Below, in pieces: positions 1 to 10,789 of a stretch of DNA of 64,000 nt (its first letter is position 1; the number at the start of each line of letters is the position of its first letter). Position numbers and translations under genes: made by a program. Below the pieces are notes generated by a model. That model worked only from the letters and a program-made list of their open reading frames with translations, was not told the DNA's origin and searched no databases. The stretch is taken from the NCBI RefSeq assembly GCF_963678635.1, contig NC_087063.1:60582759-60646758 (forward strand), written 5' to 3'. This stretch comes from Symsagittifera roscoffensis (Eukaryota; Xenacoelomorpha; Acoela; Convolutidae).

Positions 1-549
1 TTCCCATGGTAAATGGAAAAAAGTTTCTGAAAGTGTTCTTCACTCTTTTGGAAAACGATGAGGACGTTGTCGGTTTCTCCGTCACGCCAAGCATCATGGT
101 GTTGTCTATGGGTGATCTTGTAGCCGCCACATTTTCAATAGAGATGTCGCACAGTTCCGACATCTCTTCTCGGTCCAGGGTACCGGTGGAAGTGGCAAAG
201 TCTTGGCCTTGTTCTACCGGAGCAGATTCACTCGCGAATCTTCTGTTTCCTCTCCCTTCCGGTCCATGTCCCTCCTGGTTCTCATCCATGGCAGGGTCCG
301 AATGTTTTCTACCTCTAACCTTGCCTTCTGTCCTTCTGAGGACTTTTGACTCCTGGTTTCAACCATTACGCCTGAAACTTTCTTCCTTTTGTCGGTCCTG
401 GTCCCTGTGATCCTTTCCACAAAAGGGTCGTTCATTGCTTTTCTCTGTTTCTCTGGTATGAATTTACTGGAGCTATCACTTAGTTTAGGTATCCTTGACT
501 TGTCTAGACTCATTTTCAATTTATCACTTCTTGCTGCCTGTACACTCAA
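1..549 (-). pseudogene. Ty3-like gag N-terminal fragment (element 0)
   Basis: This is the start of a Gag-like coding region that runs off the left edge. Seen: a basic, serine-rich stretch, then a start-like MVETRSQK at about 366, which matches MVNTRSAK in the gag start of element II near 54303. A frameshift near 240 moves the frame; from there the reverse strand stays open to base 1 and contains KPTTSSSFSKRVKNTF, which resembles the gag of element II at about 54050. An R1 LTR and a candidate primer-binding site lie upstream on the same strand, as expected for a 5' gag. No core or zinc knuckle is inside the window. The role, virus-like particle formation, is inferred from position and the similarity to element II. 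Confidence 0.6.
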
Positions 550-1346
550 TTCGATTGCTAGTATACTTATTGTTTACTGATAATAATAACACAACACAAA
601 AAATTCCAGAAGTTTCACTTAAACAGTGACCACGAATCCTTGTATGTTATCACAGTACCCTGTGTATACAATTTATTCACAATAACTAATGATTATTAGT
701 TGTAAGATATGAAGCTAGCAAAGTCTGATTTTATCAATAAATTTAAAATATAGTTTTCTCACGACCCAATCAAGCGCAAACATTATTGATTTAAATTCAA
801 AAATGAAGAAAAATAAGAAGATTTCTAATGAAAACGTATGTGTTTTGTGTTTCAGTCAGTCGCAATGTGATAGTCGAACTTGTTTCTAAAGAAAGAGCGT
901 TCCCTGTTCGGTGCTGCACCAATTAGACAAAACTTGAAGGTAGTGATTTTCTCAAGTGGGCGTCTATTGCACCCACTGAGCCCTGTGTTACCTAACTGCC
1001 TTCGGGTTGCCCGAGCTAGACATACTAAAATCCTCAGGGCAATCACTTTCCCAAAAACGATTTTGATTTCAATCCACACAAATCAGTTGCAAGTTTTTGT
1101 TCAATTTAGACTTAGTGTTGCAAATATCGAATATCGAGCTTACACCTGTTTTGTTTTGGTCCGGTCTTTTATAAAAGGCAAGTTACCAGTGCATTCAAGT
1201 GCAGTTAAAAAGCTATCCACGGGGATCCAGAAAGCTTTCGCGTTCCGAGCTATCCTTCTGCCCCGTTAATTAGCGCGTTGTTTTGAGCATCCGCTCGGCG
1301 CGGATTGCTCGTTAACGGTTCTGCCCGTCATGACATTTAAAAAAAA
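550..1346 (-). other. 5' leader of element 0, non-coding
   Basis: About 800 bases between the candidate primer-binding site and the gag frame. Short open frames occur on both strands, but none resembles another sequence in the window. A palindromic TATA-like TTTTATAAAA lies at about 1168-1177. The first 150 bases downstream of the primer site (1346 down to 1190) are repeated in inverse orientation at 3608-3770, so they belong to the same leader family. Confidence 0.5.
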
Positions 1347-1361
1347 CACCCAGGAGCGTCA
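1347..1361 (-). promoter_or_regulatory. candidate tRNA primer-binding site of element 0
   Basis: On the reverse strand this reads TGACGCTCCTGGGTG and lies 12 bases past the LTR end (TGTTACA). The same block at the same spacing reads TGGCGCCCCTGGGTG at 3593 and TGGCGCTCCTGGGTG at 58668-58682. A TGG start just beyond an LTR is typical of a site pairing with a tRNA CCA end. Here the third base is changed to A. The tRNA was not identified. Confidence 0.55.
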
Positions 1362-1373
1362 TAAAGACATCTA

Positions 1374-2295
1374 TGTAACATTCGCCCGGATGTACATATC
1401 GACGGAAAACAAAGCTAGGTTCTAGTACGACTGGCTAGCGTCTAAACACAGCTCTACATGCTTTTCACCGTCCCTGCCAAAGTCAGTTCTTTTCGTGGTT
1501 TACCTGACATCGGTTCGACAAAACGCTTCTGCTTTCCGGCTTCAACCAGAACGCTCAAATTAACTTAATTAAATACAAAAATAGTGACCTCATGGCTGGG
1601 TCTCAGTATCCAGAGACCACGAGGTCACTCTAAAAACAGGGCTACAACTATATATTGTATTACGACTGTTTTTGTTCAGTAGATAAAAAATCATCATCTC
1701 CATCGACGATGGATCAACCCTTTCCCTCACTCCTAGCTTCTCATTTTCTGAAAATGAATCTGGATGTTAATTAAATTCAACTCAGGACATGACCAGGAAG
1801 CTAAAAATTTATATAAAACCGTTTGAATCTTGGGCCCGAGACCCCTTCGGATTCTGGAATCTTCGGAAATAGCACTCCTATTTCTTTCCGAAAGGCTGGA
1901 CACGCCGTCCCAACATCCTTCCTTTTTCTCGGGTTCTGCATCGAAACGATTGTAGCAGCACAACCGTTACAACTCGGAATGATTCCTGCCAAATTCCAAT
2001 CACAGTTTCAATCTGTTGTCGTTTTCTCGTAGTTGTTTTCACTGCAGCTATTGTTGTTCTGTTTCGCCGTTTCAGTGTGTGCGAAATATAAAAGGTTACA
2101 TATCGTTCACGCCCAAATCGAAATTTTTAAAATTAGCATGTCAGTCAAAACTAACCCTTTCCAATTTGTCTAATCGTTCAAATATCGCTGCTAATCCATT
2201 AAAACCATCAGTCTTCCAGGTTAGATGTTCATTTTCTGATCGATAAAATTTCGAATGCGAAACTGCATTTTCGTAAATTCTGGTCGAGTGTCACA
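1374..2295 (-). repeat. LTR, type R1, copy A
   Basis: A 922-bp repeat. Read on the reverse strand it starts TGTGACACTCGACCAG and ends CGAATGTTACA, the TG...CA form of an LTR with short inverted ends. It is the inverted counterpart of copy B (2650-3580); truncated relatives are at 10790-11464 and 60110-60518. A primer-binding-like block and then a gag start follow downstream on the same strand, so it is best read as the 5' LTR of element 0. Confidence 0.7.
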
Positions 2296-2649
2296 TACCC
2301 ATCACTTCTGGAGTTGCTTTATAGTTTAGTTAATCAATTCTAAAGGACGTGTCGGTATATGAGTACCTAATTAAATTTTCTTGAGTGTGTTTTATTTGTT
2401 ATGTTGAGTTAAGGAGTGCTTTTAGGTTGATCCATCTGAAATGGATCAAAGATCCACTGTCTAATAAAAAGTAGCCATGCATAAGGTTCAGACCCTTTTT
2501 TCAACGGCGTTCGTTTATTTTGGGTATTTTGAGAACTAAGTATGGGGGCGCTCTTATTTTCTAGAATGGCGGGGGATTGGTAATTTGGTAGTGGCATTTA
2601 AATTGTAACAAAGGTTTTAGTTTCGTCGCAAGTGAACCGAATTGGCTCC
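2296..2649 (-). repeat. R2 LTR fragment between two R1 LTRs
   Basis: This spacer between inverted R1 copies A and B corresponds, in reverse complement, to about 27872-28205 of the R2 repeat. Shared blocks include TTGATCCATCTGAAATGG and the TCTAATAAAAAGTA stretch holding an AATAAA signal. Both ends are cut exactly where the R1 copies begin. It is the middle of an R2 LTR, left by recombination or nested insertion. Confidence 0.7.
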
Positions 2650-3580
2650 TGTGACATTCGACCAGTATGTACGAAATTGCAGTTTCGCATTCGAATTTTT
2701 ATCGACCAGAAAAGGACATCTGACCTGGAAGATTGATGGTTTTAACAGATTTGCGACGTTGTTTGAACGATTAGACGAATCGGGAAGGGTCGGTGTTAAC
2801 TGACATGTTAATTTTTAAAAATTCGAATTGTGACGTCACATTTCTGAGAAATTGTAAAACGGCCATTTTGGGACAAAAAACAGAAGAAAAACACAACAAC
2901 AATGGTTGCAGCGAAAACAACTAAACAAAAATGGCAGAAGAATGAAAATGTGGTCAGAAATTGTCAGAAACCACTACGAGTAGTAAAGACTGTGCCGTCA
3001 CAATCCTTACTGAGTAATTCACGCGAACGAGGAAGGGTGTTGAGACGACGTGTCCAGCCTTCCGGAAAAAAATAACAGTGCTATTTCCCCGGATTCCAGA
3101 ATCCGGAGGGGTCTCGAGCCCAAGAATCAAACTGTTTTTTACAAACTCTTAGCTTCCTCGTCATGCCCTGAATTGAGTTTAACTAAAATCCCGATTCTTT
3201 TTCAAAGAATGAGAAGCTAGGAGTGAGGGAAAGGGTTGATCCATATTCGATGGAGATGATGATTTTTTGTCTACTGAACAAAAACAATCGTAATATAAGA
3301 TATAGTAGTAGCCCTGTTTGTAGGAGTGACCTCGTGGTCTGAGGATACTGAGACCCATTCATGAGCTCACTATTCTTGCACATAAATCAGTTAATTTGAG
3401 TGTTTTGACCGAAGCCGGAAACAGTAGAGTTTTTGTCGACCCGATGCTAGGAAAATCACGAAAAGAACTGGCTTTGGCAGAGACGGTGAAAAGCATGTAG
3501 AGCTGTGTTTAGACGCTAGCCAGTCGTTTTAGAACCTAGATTTAATTTCCGTCGATACGTACTTCCGGGCGAATGTTACA
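2650..3580 (+). repeat. LTR, type R1, copy B
   Basis: A 931-bp LTR. It begins TGTGACATTCGACCAG, ends GGGCGAATGTTACA, and is an imperfect inverted copy of 1374-2295. A primer-binding-like TGGCGCCCCTGGGTG follows 12 bases later, so it is oriented as a 5' LTR on the plus strand. Its own element is lost: only about 245 bases of leader remain before sequence of element I begins. Confidence 0.72.
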
Positions 3581-3825
3581 TAGATGATTTTATGGCGCCC
3601 CTGGGTGTTATTTTTTAACATCATGACCCACAGAACCGTTATCGAGCACACCGCGCCGAGCGGGTGCTCAAAACAACGCCCTAACCACCGAGGCAGAAGA
3701 GTAGTTTGGAACGCGAAAAGTTTCTGGATCCCCGTGGATAGCTTTTTAACCCAGTTAAGACCGAAAATTCAGTCAGATAAAAAGATTTTGCTCCTGAAAA
3801 TTATTAAAATCAGTTCTTTGCTAAA
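3581..3825 (+). other. primer-binding site and leader remnant after R1 copy B
   Basis: The candidate primer-binding site is at 3593-3607. The following bases to about 3770 match, inverted, the leader of element 0 (1190-1346), including a shared GGATCCCCGTGGATAGC block. No gag follows. Similarity stops near 3770, and near 3826 the sequence becomes the 3' flank of element I on the other strand, so this is a truncated element stub. Confidence 0.6.
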
Positions 3826-4057
3826 ACCTTGGAATTCGACCTATGAATGGACAGTCCAAACTTTGGATCTATTCCTAAGATCATCATTCGGTTATTCATG
3901 GTCACTAATTTCTTCTTACCCAGGATCTTAATAACATAATACATAACTTGACAAAACACACAAATCAAACATTTAGTATGACACCTTCCTGCATGCAACC
4001 TAAACTCAGCCTATACTTAAATAATATTTCTTGTGTAAGTGTACTTGTATATTAGTA
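3826..4057 (-). other. 3' non-coding segment of element I after the macro-like domain
   Basis: About 230 bases that match, in reverse complement, the segment directly after the macro-like domain of element III (16866-17065). The two share GGTTGCATGCAGGAAGG. In element III this leads on to ORF2; here it is cut off at about 3826 by the R1 leader remnant, so element I has lost its ORF2. Confidence 0.7.
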
Positions 4058-4580
4058 TCAGAGAAGATTACATGTATCAGTGCATACAGCTCCCGTGGAT
4101 GCAGTCGTCCTGTTCGGATCTACACTGGAAGCGAGAGTTCCTTCACTTCCCTTTCCTCCAGGAAGTCTCTCAATCTCGTCAAGGACAAAACTAGGTTCTC
4201 CGGGTCCACGTGCCCTCGTCACCAAGAAGCATAAGTATTTTCCCGCTATCTGTGACGCCGCCGGAGGCAAAGCTGCTCCGCCTCCTATTACTGGTCTTTG
4301 CTTGCAAAGGAGTTCTATGTTTTTAAATTCTCTCTTAAAATCCGCAGCTAATGCTGTCTTAAAACTCATGTCTGCCGTAATCGCTATCGCACATGTTCTA
4401 TTTGTGAGTATAAAATCGCTATCCATCAATATTATGCTACTTGAGTATTCATTTGGTAAGCTAAAATTTGACTCAACTACTCTCCCTATGTCTGGTTTCT
4501 TAAGGTCCTCGCCTGTCTCTGCTTCTAGATCACTTTTCTCTCTTGCTATTCTTATTTTATTAATAATAATTTTTCGGTGT
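4058..4580 (-). pseudogene. macro-domain-like C-terminal module of Pol, element I
   Basis: A frameshifted copy of the module at 16390-16865. The first half, from about 4429, has DSDFILTNRTCAIAITADMS, then FKREFKNIE and GKYLCFLVTR. After a frameshift near 4220 another frame carries the second half (LRDF.., HPRELYALIH, HLHKKYY). The order of strands and motifs resembles the TARG1/Poa1 branch of macrodomains, which bind or cleave ADP-ribose. The usual glycine-rich ADP-ribose loop is replaced by SFKTALAA. It lies in line with the pol of the same strand. With this frameshift it is not functional. Confidence 0.6.
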
Positions 4581-4589
4581 GCGTAAGTC

Positions 4590-5260
4590 CTACCCCCACT
4601 CCCCGGACAAAAATTCCATCGACGTCCCCTTCGATCGCATATCGGATTTTAAATCGAGGTTGGAAGCAGGAATGAATAATTTCCCTTCCTGGGCAGCGCA
4701 GGCAGGATCATCCTTTTCAGTTCTTATGTATCTCATGCTTTCACGACCTACATCCTGAATCGTGACGCTGGTCTCTCTTGGGTCCGACGTCACTTTGTCC
4801 AGCCACTCCAAGACCCGCAGATTCGTCAAGTCTTGTTCGTAGGATTGCTGTTGCTCGTCGTCGAATCTATTTCTTCTAGACCCACTACTTCTTCCACTAT
4901 TTTCTCCAGATCTATCCTGTCCACTACGAAGTCATTTCCGTAAGGATTAAACTTCTTCGTGAGTCTTATCCTGTCACTCTGTCGAGTCCGTATCGTAAAT
5001 GGAAGATCTGCTTCCAAATTCTTGAGACCTCCATCTGCTCGGGGTCTTGCCAGTCCTCCTCCGCGTAGGGTAAGTTTTCTTCATTTGCTTCAATCACCTC
5101 GCTGGGATCTAGGTCTAGTGGTAGAAATGATCCTTCCTCTACGACCTCATTTCCAGTCCATTATTAGAAAATCTCCCCCTTCAATTTCTGCAGGTATACA
5201 CCAGTCTTCTGTCGATGGGTTGTATGGCGCGAGGTTCGAGTGTCCGGTCAACATCACCTG
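4590..5260 (-). pseudogene. Pol C-terminal extension, element I
   Basis: The region after integrase, in two frames (about 5017-4826 and 4829-4590). It is acidic with conserved blocks also seen in elements III and II: LPFTIRTRQ, NPYGNDFVVD, LRVLEWLDKVTSD and FLSGEWG before the stop. No known fold was recognised. In element III the same blocks join integrase to the macro-like domain, so this is a linker or accessory part of Pol. Frameshifts near 4826 and 5017 break it. Confidence 0.65.
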
Positions 5261-5264
5261 TGGA

Positions 5265-6212
5265 CTAACTCCAGTGATGAAGTGTTGCGTGTGGTTGTAA
5301 ACTCACCGGTGGAAGATATCTGACCCAATCGGTCATGTACCTGGAAAAATATACCCTTAGCATCGGCACTAACGTTCGATTTTGCCTTTCTACTAAGCTA
5401 TTCGTCTGGGGATGGTGTGTCGTGGAGTGAGCTTGAGCCACCTGTGAACATCTCATGAGCTCTTTCGTAAGTTCTCCCACGAAAGCCGTTCCAGTATCCG
5501 ATTGAAACGTCATCGGAAACCATGTCTGGCTATCCACGTATTAATCAGGTGATCGCACGCCTCTTCTGCTGAGGCAGTTATGCAGGGCACGGCCTCTGCA
5601 TACTTTGTGAAGTGATCTATCTTGACCAAGACTTGATTGTAACCACAGTCTGTCATACATATCTTTTGGTGATCAATCTGCAGCACATCGTTGATTTCAG
5701 ATGACTCAATCGACTGCAGGGGAAATCGCAATTTCCTTGGATCCTTGACCTGTTGGCATGACAGACATGCTGTTACCCACTTGCCTTTTTCAATCTAGGC
5801 CACTCAAAGCGTTTCAGGATCCTCTGGTATACTTTGTCGATTCCCTGATGGCCCATCTGGTCATGTGACCTGAAAAAAAGTTCTGTTTGATGGAGTTGCG
5901 GCAACACTATCGCATTATATTTGTACAGGACTTTGTCCTCCTCTCTTCTCTTGCAAGCCACGATCCCGTCCTTGTTCAGATATAACCTTCCCTCTTTCTG
6001 CAAAAGTGTTGTCTCAGAATGCGGTAACTGTCTTCCTCCAGGTCACCTTTGTCCGGAACTTCATTTTCGATCCACCTTTTCAGGTTGCTCGTCATGCAGT
6101 CATTTGTCTGTGCTCTTAGTAGGTCCGAGAGTCTGTATCTCGCCTTCAAGTACGTCTTCATGACCCTCATCTGACTATTCATTTCATCTGGCTGATGCGT
6201 GCCATCCTCCAT
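5265..6212 (-). pseudogene. Ty3-like integrase, element I
   Basis: Integrase spread over four overlapping frames (6212-5976, 6003-5773, 5731-5510, 5537-5265). Visible parts are the zinc-binding start (RSHDQMGHQGIDKVYQRI), the first Asp in LQIDHQK, FQSDTGTAFVGEL with the second Asp, and HPQTNSLVERQNR with the catalytic Glu, which gives the DDE triad of retroviral-type integrases. The frames are broken by several indels. Similarity to element III is high and similarity to element II is clear. It would insert the element's cDNA into the genome if intact. Confidence 0.85.
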
Positions 6213-7043
6213 CTTAACGCATCAAATCTTCGCCAATGGTTGTGTTTCCTGTTAGAAGGGTTGGAGATCAGTCCTGACTATCTCTTTTCGCGACAACAAG
6301 CTTATCGAACGTTTCGATACTGCTATTGTTTCCAGATCATCTGCTGCATTGTCAAAGACTCTTTCTCCTGGTATGAGGTAGCGATCACTATCAGGGTCGT
6401 GGTATACCGCCCTGTCCAGATCCCTTGCTCGAGTCTCCACCAGTAGTGGGTGGATAGCTAGCTCTGACAGTTCCGATCCTGAGCTCGAGTTCCTGTCTGA
6501 GTAGGTGTCAATTCCTGACTTTCGGGAGTTGTCATCCATTGAAGAGTCTGCGATGGAGCACATTCCCTCCTCCGGATCAATTCTGTGCGTTCTATTTATC
6601 CATCTGAATTTCCCGGACAAAATTTTATCCTCCAGGTCCTGTTCCTCACCAGAAACTTTTTCATCTACATCAGACTTCCCGGGCAAAATTTCTTGTCCCG
6701 GGTGTTGATCCTGAACTCGCCTGCTCTTCTCACTGTTCATCTCCCCGGACAAACAATCTTGCCCCAGGTTTCGTTCAACCTTCTCGCCTTCCTTATCTTG
6801 GTCTTCAAAGGTAACGGTCTTCTTTTGCGTATCGTTCCCCTGTTCTTTCCTTTTGTATGATGTGCTTTTCAAGATGTTTTGGGGTATCAAGGACACTAAT
6901 TTCTGAACTATAGTCCTACAATCCCTTTCATTTTCTTTGTGTTGTCGTCTTGACGGCATGATTTTCACCTTCTCGCAGACTGTCAGTGATGCCATGGCTG
7001 CTGCCCACTCGGGGTCATCTATGGTCACTTCTCTCTCCAACAA
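6213..7043 (-). pseudogene. RNase H-integrase linker of Pol, element I
   Basis: An open frame of about 263 codons between RNase H and integrase. It is hydrophilic and rich in Glu, Asp and Lys, with no known domain. It contains repeated LSGE-type sites (QDCLSGEMN, EILPGKSD, KILSGKFR), matched in element III at 13511-14017. The position suggests a flexible spacer, and the repeated sites could be protease cut sites; that is inference. Confidence 0.7.
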
Positions 7044-8770
7044 TTCTTGGATAGAATCTTTATCTCAGCTGCTTTCTCTACAGGTAACTCAGGATGTCCT
7101 GGAATCGGATGTCCAGACTTGTCCAACCATTTCATCAAGGGAAGCGTCTCACAAGTTTCTTTCTTCAGAAACGAGAACCCTTCCTTGATTTCTACCTGAT
7201 TGGTTTGCTTCTGTTCCAATCTTTCACAGAACTCGGTCTTCTTGCTGAGGCTGTCAGCATTCTGATGTTTATCACGCATCCTGTGCTCGATTATCATGTG
7301 GTAGCCATCTAATCTTACTATCCATCTGCCAATATAACTCTGATCCATCGAGTATGTCTTCAATCAGGATAACGCTCTGTTGTCCACACGTATCTTAAAG
7401 GGAGCACTCCCCAAGTATGCGCGGTACTTTTCCACGAATGTGACTACTGCAAACATTTCTGCTTTCGGTGCACCATATTTCATCTCAGTGTCACTTAAAA
7501 CCTTGCTGCCGTGTGCAATGTGACTGTGAACTATTCTTCCATTCCATTCCTGCTCCTGATGCAGTATTCCTGAGATGCCTACTACTGATGCGTCTCCGTC
7601 AAGAACATACATGCCCTTCTCTATAGGCATGCCTAGCACCGGCGCTTCGCACAGTTCCCGCTTTATATTCTCGAAGGCAGCTTGCGCTTCTTCGTTCCAT
7701 TCGAACTTCTTTCCTTTGTTGCGCATCAGCTTCTGCATGGGATATACCTTGTCTGCATATCTTTTTATGAACTCACGGTAATAATATGCGAATACTAGGA
7801 AGCTCATGAGTTGTGTGTCCGTTCTGGGAGCCTTCCATGTCAACACAGCTTGCGGGTCCGGCCTCACGCCATGCCTGTCCACTAGTCTTCAGAGATACTT
7901 TATTGAATTCCTTAGTATCTCACATTTCGATGGTTTACATTTCAAGCCTGCTCTCTTCATGCAGCCAAAGACGTCCTCGAGCCGATCAATGTGGTCTTCC
8001 AGGGTGGGTGTTGCTATGACTACATCATCCACGTAACACATCACCAGGTTCCCGTACTTTTTCGTCACTCTGGTCAAAGCCTGAGCCATCAGTCTTTGAA
8101 AAGTGGCCGTCGCGTTGCACAAGCCGAAGAGCATCCTCTTCCACTGGTACAAATCCAATTCACATGCGAATCCGGTCTTCTCTATGTCCTTTTTTCGCAG
8201 AGGGACCTGCCAGAAGGCCGAGCCCAAGTCCTAACTTGTGAAGAAATGGCGTCACCAAGTTTCGAGAGGCTTTCGTCTACTCGCGGTATCGAGTACGCAT
8301 CTTTTATTGTCACCGCGTTCAAGTAGCGAAAGTCGCAACAGAATCTAAGCTGCCCTCTTCTTTTTTGTCATGACTACCGCGCGAGCCCACGGCAATTTCG
8401 AGCGTTCTATCATGTCGTATTCGAGCAAAATTTCTATTTCGGCTCGGCACGCTTCCGATTTAAGTGGTGTCATTCGTCTTGCGCCCTCCTTATGGGGAAC
8501 GGCGCCGTCCTCCAGTTCGATTTCGTGTTCGACGGAGTTGCGACAACCGATATGTACTTATCGTCTCAAAAATACATTGGCATTCCGATTTAATACCGCC
8601 CGCAATGATTCAAAACCTCCCTCGCCTATTTTCCCTTTTAAGTGTTCTCTTTCTGGCAAAACCTGTTTACTAGATTCTAGTTCATATGACGAGGGGCGTT
8701 CCGGAAAATTCGACCACCTCGACAAGCCGTCGTCCGTTTCGGATTTCATTGAAAACAGCTTATGAATAGA
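7025..8770 (-). pseudogene. Reverse transcriptase and RNase H, element I
   Basis: RT with RNase H. Seen in order: QLRFCCDFRYLN (fingers), GSAFWQVPLRKKD with GLCNATATFQRLM, the polymerase motif MCYVDDVV at about 8040, TWKAPRTDTQLMSFL of the thumb, then RNase H with YVLDGDASVVGISGILHQE, PKAEMFAVV and IRVDNRALS for the acidic residues, ending HQNADSLSKK. These order and motifs fit Ty3/Gypsy Pol. Frames change near 8560, 8230, 7890 and 7364, and several stops lie between 8330 and 8560, so the enzyme is dead. The protease lies upstream and integrase downstream on the same strand. Confidence 0.88.
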
Positions 8771-8876
8771 TTTAAATTCATTAGTTCTTTTTTAAAAAAA
8801 ATATCTTTATTCGCATGATAAGGGCAGTTTTTCACACTATATCTCTTCAAGTTTTGTGTATCTTCATAGTCGGTCC

Positions 8877-9823
8877 TCATCGGCAAAGCTTAACTTTTCC
8901 GCGCTGGATGGAAATCGTGGTGTCCAGTGTGTTCAATAACACACTGACACACAGTCTGTTTCGTGTTACCGAGAAGGTCCGGCCTAAAATCACTGAATTT
9001 TGATTATTTTGGTTCGGTACCAAACAAACCTGTTTAGTCTCACTTAACGATTTTAAACTTCTCATTCTAAAAAATGCTACTACAGCTTGTCCCGAATGTA
9101 GTTTTACCGTTCTGTCTAAACAGATTGGTACCTTAATTTCATCTGTGAATATTCTAATAGTTGGTTTCTCAACATACTTCCGGTTTATGGTTCTAATCCT
9201 TATTAGACCGTTGTTCAAGTCAATCATCACGTCGAAATTCCTGTCAAAATCTTTTCCCAAGATGAACTGGTCGAAGTCGTCTAAATTTTCTACCACCAGG
9301 AGGCTCATCCAAAGATCCCGTCCTCCCCTGTGGAGGACCATTATTGGTGTTCTTCCGGCTACGTAAATTGCTCCTCGATTGGATGCCGCTAGTCGGAGAT
9401 TCGTCGTAATTAGGTCTTTTCTCGTGAAGCCCATTTTTTCCAAGTTTTTATTGACATCACGCTCACTAACGCTCCTGTGTCCAGGAGCCCTGTGACTCCG
9501 ATTTTCTTCCCGTTGGTGTCAAGCTGATAGGCAGTCACATCTGCTTCGTATCCAATGTGAACCGCGTCTTGCTCCATCATGGCGTCATGACCTATGCTAC
9601 GGACTTTAAGTTCTTCCTCACCCAAATAGATGTGGGTCCTAGTATAGATACTGAACCCGCCCACGTTCAGCATCACTTGATACGGTCCATAGACTTCCAC
9701 GTAGCGCCCGTGAAGTTTCTTTATTCGAGCGCTACCCGTTGTTAGTAGCGCTCGCAGAGCTTTTGACTCAGTGCGTGGCTCCACCTGTCTCAGATAACCT
9801 GCATATGTTCCCAAATGCATCAA
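8877..9823 (-). pseudogene. Retropepsin-like protease region, element I
   Basis: Two overlapping frames (9823-9410 and 9443-8877). The catalytic loop LLDTGALVSVM is present in the first, and the second flap region has FDQFILGKDFDRNFDV, equivalent to the ILG box of retropepsins. Upstream blocks include VYGPYQVMLNVGG and LGEEELKVRSIGH, also found in element II. It would mature Gag and Pol. The frameshift at about 9430 falls between the two halves. Unlike element II, the Asp-Thr-Gly is kept. Confidence 0.8.
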
Positions 9824-10353
9824 AGTGAATTCTGATGGTTCACTTAAATTTCTGATTACCTGGTGTCCCGCTACCGAGACTATTGATTGTATTTAACTTC
9901 CCTGCGGCACCATACCGAACGTCTGCCCGGAGATTACATATATTTCATGCTCAAACTGCTCGTTGCTTTTGTTTCTTCGACTTCTGATGCCTCGAAGGCG
10001 TTCAGCCTTTCCTGTACTTTCTAATTTTTCAATTCGAGCTTCACCTTTTGATCGATCTCCTCCGTTACCAATTCCTGCTGCACTCTGTTTAGACCATCCC
10101 TCGCGGCTGCCCTATAGTCGATCTTGAAGTCATCCACTGCAGTCACTGGTTCCGGTTTACGTATCTCTTCCGTTACCGCCTGCATCTTCTTCGTTGCCAG
10201 CTCTTGCGGTTTTTCTAGCCTTTTCACACCCGATAAAACTTCCTCATGCCTTGGAAGCTTAATGTCTGCCACATCATCCCATAATTGTGGACGGTCCGAT
10301 TTAAAATGACCTTCCAAGTTACAAAAAAAAACACCTTGGGCCGAATTTCGCAA
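9824..10353 (-). pseudogene. Gag-Pol linker, element I
   Basis: From 10353 to 10021 a frame begins in a damaged zinc knuckle (FFCNLEGHFKSD) and continues through a charged region rich in Lys and Glu (TEEIRKPEPV, RAAARDGLNRVQQELVTEE). The same block lies between zinc knuckle and protease in element II. The part from about 10020 to 9824 carries further stops. No domain of known function was recognised. Confidence 0.6.
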
Positions 10354-10755
10354 TTACTCCTCTCATGAAATCTTCATGATCGACCTCCCTCATGAAGATT
10401 TCATGAGGGAGGTCATGAAATCTTCATGACGCATCTTCATCCTCGAGGCTAAAACCTATTGCCTTCATGCCCTGTTTGTAAGTTGGGTATGCCGACACAT
10501 GATGGTCCGTCGAACCGCAATTGGCGCAAGAGCGTCTCTTTTACATATCGTCTCTTGGTTTCTACGAGTTGTTTCCTTGGTTTGCTGGTCCATTGTTAAA
10601 AATACCATATTTGTTTTTGTAAAATCCAGATCTCGATGAAAGCTTCAGCAGAAGATATTCTCTTGACTTGAGTTTCAACTCCTTTCGTGTTGGCGCCTTG
10701 GTTGAGAGTGGTTTGTAATGCGTTGCTAACATTGTTCGAAGCTCTTCATTTGATG
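10354..10755 (-). pseudogene. gag zinc-knuckle region, duplicated copy, element I
   Basis: A second copy of the gag segment also present at 11485-11960. It holds the first knuckle, CANCGSTDHH, whose last Cys is changed to Tyr, and a run similar to the region ahead of the knuckles. It ends where the R1 LTR fragment begins. The copy carries a private insertion forming a hairpin (10382-10414). The two copies and the LTR between them look like the product of recombination rather than a simple insertion. Confidence 0.65.
10382..10414. repeat. perfect 15-bp hairpin in gag copy
   Basis: GACCTCCCTCATGAA is followed by GAT and the exact reverse complement of the stem. The surrounding TCATGAAATCTTCATGA occurs on both sides. 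The sister gag copy near 11590-11620 lacks the palindrome. Confidence 0.9.
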
Positions 10756-10789
10756 AGTTCCCCTGCCATTGTTACGAATCAATTAATGT

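Noticed and set aside
1190-3770. A foldback or terminal-inverted-repeat DNA transposon
   Set aside because: Each arm has LTR ends (TGTGACA...TGTTACA), a primer-binding block at fixed distance and leader, and other R1 copies occur singly, so two opposed LTRs fit better.
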